From positions 1 through 11,920 of the forward strand of contig JALVRI010000408.1 of NCBI GenBank assembly GCA_027031325.1: a stretch of DNA of 11,920 nt, given 5' to 3'. The notes beneath the pieces were generated by a model that made no database searches, had not been told where the DNA came from, and saw nothing but the letters and a program-made list of their open reading frames with translations. Shown one piece after another: positions 5,154 to 11,920 of the stretch; position 1 is the stretch's first letter, and every line of letters begins with the position of its first letter. A program made the translations under genes and the position numbers. The DNA comes from Desulfobacteraceae bacterium (GTDB lineage: Bacteria; Desulfobacterota; Desulfobacteria; Desulfobacterales; Desulfosarcinaceae).

Positions 5154-7604
5154 ATGCCTGCCTCTAAAGTACAATTGCCGGTTGCCGGTATGACCTGCGC
5201 CAACTGCGCCATGAACATAGAAAGGGCGGTAGGTAAGCTGGACGGAGTCCGCAAGGTCAACGTCAACTTTGCCGCCGAACAGGTCAACGTCGAGCTCGAT
5301 TCGAAACAGGCCGACATCACCAAGGTGGTCAAGCGGATCGAAGACAGTGGCTACAAGGTACCGGCAGCAGCGGTGGAGTTTGTCATCGGGGGTATGACCT
5401 GCGCCAACTGTGCCATGAACATAGAGCGCACCCTCAAAAAGCGGGTTGAAGGGGTGATCGACGCCAGGGTCAACTTTGCCTCGGAACGGGCTAGGGTGGA
5501 ATTCTTGCCGTCCATCGTTACCATGGAAGACCTGATGGCGGCTATTTCCAAGGCCGGTTACAGTGCCGAAGCCGCTGACAGTTCCCGAGACCACGAAGCC
5601 CTGGCCCGGGAGGCGGAGATTCGGCAACAGACGGTACGCTTCTGGGTGGGAGTGATCTTTTCGGCTCCTCTCCTGGTGTTGAGCATGGGTGGCAATTTCG
5701 GTTTGCTGGGGCCATGGGTGGAAGCCGAATGGACCAGGTGGCTTCTATGGGCCCTGGCGACGCCGGTGCAGTTTTACACCGGCTGGGATTACTACGTGGG
5801 AAGCTGGAAAAGCCTGCGTAACCGGACAGCCAATATGGACGTGTTGGTGGCCATGGGTTCAAGTGTGGCCTACTTTTATTCCGTGGCGGTGGTGGTCTTT
5901 TCCATAGGATCCCACGTCTATTTCGAGACGGCGGCTGTGATCATTACCCTGATCAAGTTGGGCAAGCTCCTGGAAGCCAGGACCAAGGGTAAGACCGGGG
6001 CCGCCATTCGCAAGCTGATGGACCTGAGCCCCAAGACGGCTATCGTGGTAAAGGACGGCAAGGAGCAGGAGGTGCCCTTGGAAAAGGTCCAGGTAGGGGA
6101 CCTGGTCGTCGTCCGTCCCGGCCAGAGCATTCCGGTGGACGGGAAGGTAGTGGAAGGCCGGGCCGCAGTGGACGAATCGATGTTGACCGGTGAGCCTTTG
6201 CCGGTTGAAAAGCGTCCGGGAGATCAGGTGACCGGTGGAACCCTCAATACCGACGGGCTGCTCAAGTTCGAGGCCACCAAGGTGGGCAGGGATACGGCCC
6301 TGGCCCAGATCATCCGGATGGTCCAGGAGGCCCAGGGATCAAAGGCTCCCATCCAGGCCCTGGCTGACAAGGTGGCCGCGGTCTTCGTGCCGGTCGTGAT
6401 CGGGGTGGCCGTCTTGACCTTCCTATCCTGGTGGGTGCTTGGCGGGCAATTCGTGCCGGCCATGATCAGGATGGTGGCCGTGCTGGTCATAGCCTGCCCC
6501 TGCGCCCTGGGACTGGCCACGCCGACGGCGATAATGGCCGGAACCGGCAAAGGTGCCCAGCAGGGGATTTTGTTCAAGGACAGTCAAGCACTTCAGACCC
6601 TGTCGGAAGTCAGGACGGTGGTCCTCGACAAGACCGGGACCATAACCATGGGAAAGCCTGAAGTTACCGACGTGATACCCCTGGCGGAAGGTTTGGATTC
6701 CGAAAAGTTGCTTCTGATTGCAGGATCTGTGGAACAGGGCTCCGAGCATCCTGTGGGCCGGGCCATCGTCAAGGCCCTGGGCGCAAGCGGGCAGGAGCCC
6801 GTCACCGTCGAGGATTTCACGGCCGTAGGTGGAGAAGGGGTGCGGGCCGTAATTGGCGGTGAATCCTACTCCATCGGCAAGCCGGACTGGTTTGCCGATT
6901 CCGGCCTGGACCTGGAGGCTGTCAGGGGAGACCTGGACCGCATGCGCAGCCAGGGCAAGACGGTGGTATTGGTGGTCCGTGGGAACCATCCGGCAGGGCT
7001 GATTGCCGTGGCCGATACCCTGAAACCCGATTCGGCCGAAGCCATAGCCGCAATGCACTCCATGGGCCTGGAAGTTGTAATGCTTACCGGTGACAATCGC
7101 AATACGGCCCGGGCGATAGCAGACCAGGTGGAAGTAGACCGTGTCCTGGCTGAAGTACGCCCGGAGGCCAAGGCCGAGGCCGTGGCCGGTCTCCAGGAGG
7201 GGGGGCGCAAGGTGGCAATGGTGGGCGATGGCATCAACGATGCACCGGCCCTTGCCCGGGCCGATGTGGGGATTGCAATCGGAACCGGAACTGATGTGGC
7301 CATCGAGACCGCCGGGGTGATCCTGTCGAGCGGGAGCTTGTGGGGCGTACCCCGGGCCGTGGCCCTGTCGCGGCGCACCATGCGCACCATAAAGCAAAAC
7401 CTTTTTTGGGCCTTCATCTACAACTTGGTGCTGATACCCCTGGCTGCAGGCGTGCTCCATCCTTTCGCCAATTTGCCCGTCATGTTACGCCAGCTGCATC
7501 CAATGCTGGCCGCTTTGGCCATGTCTTTCAGCAGCATCACGGTTGTTTCAAACAGCCTGCGCCTTGCGCGGGTTAAAAGGCTGCTGCCGGAGCAAGGTCT
7601 CTAG
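5154..7604 (+). CDS. copA: Copper-exporting P-type ATPase (P1B-1 type) with two HMA domains
   Basis: An inner-membrane pump that exports Cu(I) from the cytoplasm at the cost of ATP. It has 816 residues, typical for CopA with two N-terminal HMA domains. Both HMA domains carry CANC (Cys15/Cys18 and Cys83/Cys86). About eight membrane segments follow from residue 160. The actuator has TGE at 345-347, the membrane metal site is CPC at 448-450, the phosphorylated Asp is D492 in DKTGT, the P1B-specific HP motif has His532, and the hinge is GDGINDAP at 691-698. The last two segments carry YN and MSFSS, the signature of Cu(I) transport in subgroup P1B-1, which argues against Zn/Cd/Pb or Co specificity. 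The start is ATG 5154 with AGGAG at 5144-5148; upstream in-frame codons to 5130 lack support. It forms a module with the preceding chaperone. Its TAG stop (7602-7604) lies inside the end of the palindromic repeat. Confidence 0.96.
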   Translation: MPASKVQLPVAGMTCANCAMNIERAVGKLDGVRKVNVNFAAEQVNVELDSKQADITKVVKRIEDSGYKVPAAAVEFVIGGMTCANCAMNIERTLKKRVEGVIDARVNFASERARVEFLPSIVTMEDLMAAISKAGYSAEAADSSRDHEALAREAEIRQQTVRFWVGVIFSAPLLVLSMGGNFGLLGPWVEAEWTRWLLWALATPVQFYTGWDYYVGSWKSLRNRTANMDVLVAMGSSVAYFYSVAVVVFSIGSHVYFETAAVIITLIKLGKLLEARTKGKTGAAIRKLMDLSPKTAIVVKDGKEQEVPLEKVQVGDLVVVRPGQSIPVDGKVVEGRAAVDESMLTGEPLPVEKRPGDQVTGGTLNTDGLLKFEATKVGRDTALAQIIRMVQEAQGSKAPIQALADKVAAVFVPVVIGVAVLTFLSWWVLGGQFVPAMIRMVAVLVIACPCALGLATPTAIMAGTGKGAQQGILFKDSQALQTLSEVRTVVLDKTGTITMGKPEVTDVIPLAEGLDSEKLLLIAGSVEQGSEHPVGRAIVKALGASGQEPVTVEDFTAVGGEGVRAVIGGESYSIGKPDWFADSGLDLEAVRGDLDRMRSQGKTVVLVVRGNHPAGLIAVADTLKPDSAEAIAAMHSMGLEVVMLTGDNRNTARAIADQVEVDRVLAEVRPEAKAEAVAGLQEGGRKVAMVGDGINDAPALARADVGIAIGTGTDVAIETAGVILSSGSLWGVPRAVALSRRTMRTIKQNLFWAFIYNLVLIPLAAGVLHPFANLPVMLRQLHPMLAALAMSFSSITVVSNSLRLARVKRLLPEQGL
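5187..5426 (+). repeat. Direct repeat encoding the metal-binding loops of the two CopA HMA domains
   Basis: Bases 5187-5222 and 5391-5426, exactly 204 bases (68 codons) apart, differ at 2 of 36 positions, both silent third-codon changes. They encode GMTCANCAMNIE in each domain. Similarity falls off outside, apart from shared VNFA-type blocks further on. Confidence 0.85.
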
Positions 7605-7730
7605 CCGGGCTGTTGAACCCGGATTATGCACTTCAAATGCCTGAAAAGAAGTAATTGCAATTGCCTGCCCTCCGCCTCGCATCTTAGGCAAACTCGCCAG
7701 TTGCAAAATCAGGGTTCAACAGCCTGCTAG
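7601..7730 (+). repeat. Full-length dispersed palindromic repeat (MITE- or REP-like), between convergent genes
   Basis: Terminal inverted repeats at 7608-7630 and 7702-7724 match at 21 of 23 positions (core GGCTGTTGAACCC). CTAGC (7601-7605) and GCTAG (7726-7730) extend the symmetry to about 130 bp. Inside, TTGCCT (7661-7666) and AGGCAA (7685-7690) give a second, smaller stem. There is no ORF. The left end overlaps the copA stop and the right end lies 25 bases from the end of the channel gene, so its hairpin may end transcription from both sides, although no T-run follows. Two related copies lie at 3207-3289 and 1463-1514. Confidence 0.85.
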
Positions 7731-7755
7731 ATGTTTTGTTGACCGGTTTCGTGTT

Positions 7756-8526
7756 TTACTCCGGACGGTCGATGTTCCCGCCGGGTGGCTGCCGGTCGGA
7801 CTGTATCTTTTCGGAAACGAAGATTCCCACCAGCCAGGCGATCAAAACCGTCATGTAAATCTGGCCGATCAAGGCTTCCACGAATGCCATGGCCCGGGCC
7901 ACGTCGCTTGCCGGGGTAATGTCCCCGTATCCCAGGGTGGTCAGGGTGACAAAGCTGAAGTATGTGAAATCGCGGGTCAGGCCGGGATGGCAGGTGTCCG
8001 GGAACCTGAAAGCTTCCGGGGACAAGGTCCCCATCACGGTGTAACAAAGACTCCAGAAGACACCGATCAGAAGATAGGCGGCCACTGCGGCGAAGATCAC
8101 ATGGTGAGTGACCCTGCAGGCACGGAATACATACTTCATGATGGCCACGATGACATACAGGATGAACAGGGCGCTGGCCGCATTGGCCGCCAGGGGCAGG
8201 TAGGTTCCATCGAATACGTAAGCCAGCATGACCAGCACGCTCATGGGTATTGCCAGCCAGACGGCTATCATGGTTTGGGCACTGGACCGGCTGATTGCCA
8301 GCAGGCTGGCCAGCAGGATCGTGATCATGAAAAGGTAGTATAATATCCTCAGCCTGGTGAAATACTCAACAATGGGCGAGACCAGCAGGTAAGCCAACAA
8401 GACCACCAGAAGGTAGATGAAACGGCCCTTGGAAACGGCATAAAAGATTCCCCCCAGCTTTTTTGCGACGGTCCATCTGTTTTCAGCGTCGTCCGGGCTG
8501 TGACATGCTTTTCGGGAAGTATTCAA
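7756..8526 (-). CDS. Six-TM ion channel with K+ selectivity filter (Ion_trans_2 type)
   Basis: An inner-membrane protein of 256 residues. After a polar N-terminus of about 35 residues come hydrophobic segments near 36-56, 60-79, 86-105, 110-134 and 142-165. A pore loop follows with TLTTLGYGDI, the K+ channel filter GYG being at 199-201. The last segment runs at about 212-236 and a short charged tail ends the protein. The final two segments plus the loop match the two-TM pore domain of K+ channels. I see no Arg/Lys-rich S4, so it is probably not voltage gated, and there is no RCK/TrkA-N regulatory domain. The start is TTG 8526, supported by GGGAGGA at 8542-8536. The longer frame from TTG 8571 would overlap the upstream gene and lacks such a site. 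It sits 20 bases after the efflux outer-membrane gene and is probably its operon partner. Ion specificity is inferred from the filter only. Confidence 0.86.
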   Translation of the reverse strand: MNTSRKACHSPDDAENRWTVAKKLGGIFYAVSKGRFIYLLVVLLAYLLVSPIVEYFTRLRILYYLFMITILLASLLAISRSSAQTMIAVWLAIPMSVLVMLAYVFDGTYLPLAANAASALFILYVIVAIMKYVFRACRVTHHVIFAAVAAYLLIGVFWSLCYTVMGTLSPEAFRFPDTCHPGLTRDFTYFSFVTLTTLGYGDITPASDVARAMAFVEALIGQIYMTVLIAWLVGIFVSEKIQSDRQPPGGNIDRPE

Positions 8527-8535
8527 ATGCCGTTT

Positions 8536-8542
8536 TCCTCCC
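8536..8542 (-). promoter_or_regulatory. Ribosome binding site deciding the channel gene start
   Basis: GGGAGGA on the minus strand, 9 bases before TTG 8526 and just after the TAG stop (8549-8547) of the preceding gene. It favours the shorter, non-overlapping start. Confidence 0.65.
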
Positions 8543-8546
8543 GGCC

Positions 8547-10130
8547 CTACCAATGCACCTTGCGCGTCCAACGATACTCTTTGGGTTTTGCGGCCGGAGC
8601 GACTTTGCTGTCATCCAGCAAGCCACCCCAATCGGTGCGTTCAGACATTTGCTTTTGATATCGGGCGGCCACGACTTCCATGGTTTGCCTTGTTTGCCAG
8701 CCGCCACCCAATGCCTTGTAGAGGCCTATCAGGTTTATTACTGCTTCGCCCTGGATCGATGCCAGTTTGTCTTCCTGCCTGGTGAGAAATCTGTGGATGT
8801 CCAGTACCCGCTGGTAATCCACCAGCCCTTCGCGGTACTGCAAGGTGGCGATCTGAAGCGACCTGTGGTAGGAACGGGTGCTTGCGGTCAGGTAACGCAT
8901 GCGCTTGAGGGACCTTGCAAAAGCGGCCATGGCATCCTCGGTTTCCCGGGCTGCTTTCAGAACCACGTTCTGGTAATTTACCAGGGCCTGTTGGAAACGG
9001 GCGTCCTGGACCCGGATCCTGTTTTTGATGCGGCCGTAGTTGAGGATGGGCCAGTTGAATCCGAAACCGGCGTGGTATGAAAGGCTGTCGCCTTCGAAGA
9101 AATCACCTGCGTCCTGACCGTTGGCACCGTCGTCCAAGGTTGCCAGTCCAATGGTGCCGGTGATCGCAAAAGCAGGCAGCAAGTCGGCTTTGGCTACACC
9201 TATCTTGGCGCACCGGGCGGCGGCAAGCAGTTCGGCCCGCCGGATGTCGGGACGCCGGCGGATAAGGTCGGCCGGTATGCCTATGGCTACCTTGGGCGGC
9301 ACTTGAGGGATCGGCCCTGGTGCCATCAAGGCCTGGTCGAGCTGTCCGGGAGGCAGGCCGAGAAGTATGCTGAGACTGTTTTGACTCCGGCTGATCCCCA
9401 GTTCCAGTTTCGGAAGGATGGCCTCGGTTTCAGCAAGGATTGCTTTGGCCTGCTGGACATCGAGTTCGCTTACCGCACCTGAATTGAAACGGGCTTCGGC
9501 GATTCGCAGAGAGCGCTTCATCAATTCCAGGTTTTTGCGGGCTACTTCCAGGCGCTTCTGGTAGGTGCGCAAGGTGACATAGGTACGGGCGATTTCGGCC
9601 TGGAGAGAAACCAGGATCTCGTCGTAGCCGGCAATGGTGGCCATCAGCGAAGCACCGGCCGATTCGATGCCCCGCCTGTAGCGCCCCCAGAAATCAAGTT
9701 CCCAGGCGGCATCGAATCCCAGGCGGTATACCTGGAAAAAGCGGGAGTAGAAATTTACGTTGGAGGAATTCTTGCTCAGGCCGAAGGCATCTACCCCGCC
9801 GCTGATACGCTGCTGCTGGGGATAGAGCTTGCCGGTAACCACCGCCAGCCGTGCCCTGGCTTCCAGGATTCTCAAGCCGGCCACCTGCAAGGTAAGATTG
9901 CCCTTTCGGGCCCGGCTGACCAGGCGGTTGAGGACCGGATCACCCAGTACTTCCCACCACCTGTCCAGCTGACCGGGTTCTTCGCTGATAGTGGCCGGGT
10001 CCTTTTCCTTCCATTTTGATTGGATGTCAGCCTTGGGAGGCTTGAAATCAGGACCCACGGTGGCGCACCCTGACACTATCAAGATAATTGCCAAGAGGCT
10101 TGCCGGCAGCAAAGAAGGTTTTCTATCCAT
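8547..10130 (-). CDS. Outer-membrane efflux lipoprotein, NodT/OprM family
   Basis: The TolC-like exit duct of a tripartite RND pump, anchored in the outer membrane as a trimer. It has 527 residues. The signal peptide ends in lipobox VSGC with Cys22 lipidated, followed by ATVGPDFKPP, the hallmark start of this family. Two outer-membrane efflux (OEP) repeats follow, each with a long coiled-coil section and a beta segment. Family motifs include WWEVLGDPVLNRLV, AAWELDFWGRYRRGIESA, SLQAEIARTYVTLR, IPADLIRRRPDIRRAE, FNWPILNYGRI and YREGLVDYQRVLDIHR. The C-terminus runs about 40 residues beyond the usual end, with a basic finish. ATG 10130 has GGGAGA at 10143-10138, 7 bases away. It begins 14 bases after the RND pump stop, so the two are almost certainly co-transcribed. 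The substrate is not evident. Confidence 0.95.
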   Translation of the reverse strand: MDRKPSLLPASLLAIILIVSGCATVGPDFKPPKADIQSKWKEKDPATISEEPGQLDRWWEVLGDPVLNRLVSRARKGNLTLQVAGLRILEARARLAVVTGKLYPQQQRISGGVDAFGLSKNSSNVNFYSRFFQVYRLGFDAAWELDFWGRYRRGIESAGASLMATIAGYDEILVSLQAEIARTYVTLRTYQKRLEVARKNLELMKRSLRIAEARFNSGAVSELDVQQAKAILAETEAILPKLELGISRSQNSLSILLGLPPGQLDQALMAPGPIPQVPPKVAIGIPADLIRRRPDIRRAELLAAARCAKIGVAKADLLPAFAITGTIGLATLDDGANGQDAGDFFEGDSLSYHAGFGFNWPILNYGRIKNRIRVQDARFQQALVNYQNVVLKAARETEDAMAAFARSLKRMRYLTASTRSYHRSLQIATLQYREGLVDYQRVLDIHRFLTRQEDKLASIQGEAVINLIGLYKALGGGWQTRQTMEVVAARYQKQMSERTDWGGLLDDSKVAPAAKPKEYRWTRKVHW

Positions 10131-10144
10131 ATCTTATTCTCCCT

Positions 10145-11920
10145 TTAATTCCCGCTTGCTGTTCCGTTCCCTTTTCTGAAGCTCCACCCGTAGAAAAGGA
10201 AGTAGAGCACAGGGACCACGATCAGGGTCAGGATGGTGGCAAAGCCGAGGCCGAACATGATTGTCACCGCCATGGAGACGAAAAAAGCGTCCTGGACAAG
10301 GGGGAGCATACCCAGGATGGTGGTCAGGGCCGCCATGGATACCGGTATGAGACGGCTGACGCCCGAGTCGACGATGGCCTGGTGCAAAGGCTTGCCGCTT
10401 GCCTTTTCCAGGTCGATCTGGTCGATGAGCACAATGGCGTTTTTGATTAGCATGCCGGCAAGGCTCATCAGGCCCAGCAGGGCCATGAAGCCGAACGGTT
10501 GCTTGAAAATCAGCAGTCCGATGGTTACCCCGACGATAGCCAGGGGGACGGTGAGCCAGATTATGAGGGTCTTTTTGATGGAATTGAACAACCAGACCAC
10601 GATCAAGACCATCAATCCGAAAAAGACCGGGATGGAAGCGGATATGCCGGAACCGGCCTTGGCCGAATCTTCGGCCTCGCCGCCCCAGGCCATGTAGTAA
10701 CCGGGCCTGTTTTTGAGGGGCCATACATCGGCTTCCCGTACCTTGAGGGTGTCTGCTTTCAGGGGCGGGGCCTTGTCTGGTCTCACCTTCAGGACCCGGG
10801 CCACGTCGACCCCCAAAACCTTTTCCACCTCGGGTTTTATCCTGGCAAACAATTCGGCCGGAAGCTCCCGGCGCGGATCGGCGTGGATACGAATCATGCG
10901 GGTGCGGCTGCGGCGCCAGATGTAAGGATCCTCGAACTCGATCCTGAACCCCTTGATTACCTGGCCGATGGGGATCATTTTCCCGGCCGCCGGGCTCCAG
11001 ATTTGTAACGATTGCAAGTTGTCCAGGTCAAGGTTGGCGTAATCCGGGGAGCGGGCCAGGATCGGAATCAGCTCGTCCTGCTCGCGGTAAACACCCACCG
11101 GGGTGCCCTGGACTTCCATTTCCATGGCCTTGGCGATGTCGGGCCGGTTTATGCCGGCTTCGCGGGCCTGGGCTTCGGCCATTACCGGCCGCAGTACCTT
11201 CACCTTGTTTCTCCATTCGTTGCGAACCGACCTGGCCCCGGGATCCCGGAGCATGACAGCCCTGGCCTTGTCCGCCAGCTGGCGAAGCACTTCCGGGTCC
11301 GGCCCGCTGATCCTGAGCTGGATCTTGCCACCTGTTGAAGGCCCATTGACGAACATGTTGACCTTTATAAGGGCGTCGGGGAATTTGTTTTCGAAAGCCG
11401 TCTGCAACCTGTCGACATTGGGGGCGATTATCCGGTAATCGCTGACATCTACCACCAGGCGGGCAAAGCTGAGGTAGTCGTATTCGGGAGAATAGGTGAG
11501 AAGGAACCTTGGGGAACCGCCCCCGATATGGGAAGTAACGTGGGTGAATTCTTTTCTGGCAAGCAGAAGACTTTCGGCCTTTTTTACTTCCCTGAGGACT
11601 TCCTTAATGTGGGTGCCTTCCGGGAACCACATGTCCACGTAGAACTGGGGACGGGTGGAGTCCGGGAAAAAACTTTTCTTGACGAAGCCGAATCCGTAGC
11701 CGCTGATTACAAAAACGATAACGACAATGGCCACTGTCACCCAGGGTCGTTTCAGGCAAAGGCCCAGAAAGGATTTATAGAGACGGTAAAACCTCCCCTG
11801 GTATGGATCGCCGCCCTGGTTTGAAGTTCCCGGTTTGAGAAAGGCCGCGCAAAGCAAGGGGGTGCTTGTTACGGCCGTCACCCAGCTCAATGACAAGGAG
11901 ATCAGGATCACATAAAAAAG
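10145..11920 (-). CDS. RND efflux pump inner-membrane subunit, C-terminal half (AcrB/HAE-like), cut by window edge
   Basis: A proton-driven inner-membrane pump that expels substrates through the periplasm. Only the last 591 residues or so are present, and the frame stays open to base 11920. An apparent GTG start at 11911 is a Val inside a membrane segment (FYVILISLSLSWVTA), not a real start. In order: the end of TM6, a cytoplasmic linker, TM7 (WVTVAIVVIVFVISGYGFG), the second periplasmic porter and docking region (FFPDSTRPQFYVDMWFPEGT to about residue 430), then TM8-TM12. MLIKNAIVLIDQI carries the Lys equivalent to AcrB Lys940 of the proton relay; the paired Asp of TM4 lie outside the window. 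The pattern fits hydrophobe/amphiphile pumps better than metal (CusA-type) pumps, but half a protein does not settle it. An adaptor gene is expected upstream, beyond the right edge. Confidence 0.93.
   Translation of the reverse strand, partial: LFYVILISLSLSWVTAVTSTPLLCAAFLKPGTSNQGGDPYQGRFYRLYKSFLGLCLKRPWVTVAIVVIVFVISGYGFGFVKKSFFPDSTRPQFYVDMWFPEGTHIKEVLREVKKAESLLLARKEFTHVTSHIGGGSPRFLLTYSPEYDYLSFARLVVDVSDYRIIAPNVDRLQTAFENKFPDALIKVNMFVNGPSTGGKIQLRISGPDPEVLRQLADKARAVMLRDPGARSVRNEWRNKVKVLRPVMAEAQAREAGINRPDIAKAMEMEVQGTPVGVYREQDELIPILARSPDYANLDLDNLQSLQIWSPAAGKMIPIGQVIKGFRIEFEDPYIWRRSRTRMIRIHADPRRELPAELFARIKPEVEKVLGVDVARVLKVRPDKAPPLKADTLKVREADVWPLKNRPGYYMAWGGEAEDSAKAGSGISASIPVFFGLMVLIVVWLFNSIKKTLIIWLTVPLAIVGVTIGLLIFKQPFGFMALLGLMSLAGMLIKNAIVLIDQIDLEKASGKPLHQAIVDSGVSRLIPVSMAALTTILGMLPLVQDAFFVSMAVTIMFGLGFATILTLIVVPVLYFLFYGWSFRKGNGTASGN

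Noticed and set aside
6423..7460. 345-codon open frame antisense to copA
   Set aside because: It is rich in His, Gly and Pro without domain sense and lies wholly opposite the well-supported ATPase P/N domains. It is a GC-driven shadow frame.
8463..9080. 205-codon plus-strand frame opposite the NodT-family gene
   Set aside because: It is the antisense shadow of a full-length, motif-complete outer-membrane efflux gene.
10134..10724. 196-codon minus-strand frame within the RND gene
   Set aside because: It is out of frame with the pump, rich in Arg/His/Gly/Pro, and lacks motifs; the pump frame is continuous here.
11909..11911. GTG as a start codon of a short RND protein
   Set aside because: The frame stays open to the window edge and the codon falls inside transmembrane segment 6 of the pump, so it is an internal Val.

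Overview
The window reads as chromosomal DNA from a moderately GC-rich, Gram-negative bacterium. Two lipoproteins with clear lipoboxes, an RND pump and its outer-membrane channel all imply an outer membrane. The first gene resembles a family I associate with Desulfobacterota (sulfate-reducing 'delta' bacteria), and the style of the copper genes fits that group. That placement is inference. No phage, CRISPR, transposase, rRNA or tRNA is visible. The genes are mostly housekeeping or efflux functions.

Layout, left to right. (1) 31-1430, plus strand: a DUF6901-like Cys-rich protein and an NlpC/P60 lipoprotein cell-wall hydrolase. (2) 1600-3132, plus: an RhlB-type DEAD-box RNA helicase behind a good sigma70-like promoter. 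(3) 3315-3614, plus: a small acidic orphan protein ending in Cys-Gly-His-Cys. (4) 3701-4690, minus: thiamine-monophosphate kinase ThiL. (5) 4859-7604, plus: a copper module made of a small HMA metallochaperone and a two-HMA CopA Cu(+) ATPase. (6) 11920-7756, minus: an efflux operon running in from beyond the right edge, in the order RND pump (C-terminal half only), NodT/OprM-type outer-membrane lipoprotein, and a six-TM channel with a K+ selectivity filter. Gaps of 14 and 20 bases carry Shine-Dalgarno sequences, so these three genes are probably co-transcribed.

The least ordinary feature is a dispersed non-coding repeat present three times in intergenic DNA. A full copy of about 130 bp with 23-bp imperfect terminal inverted repeats (TIRs) lies between copA and the channel gene and overlaps the copA stop codon. 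A shorter copy lies downstream of the helicase, in reverse orientation. A one-ended remnant lies just upstream of the helicase promoter. It encodes nothing and looks like a MITE or a REP/BIME-like palindromic element. Other points worth checking are an 8-bp inverted repeat spanning the putative thiL promoter and start, near-identical DNA at the two CopA metal-binding sites, and the linkage of a K+ channel to an RND pump.
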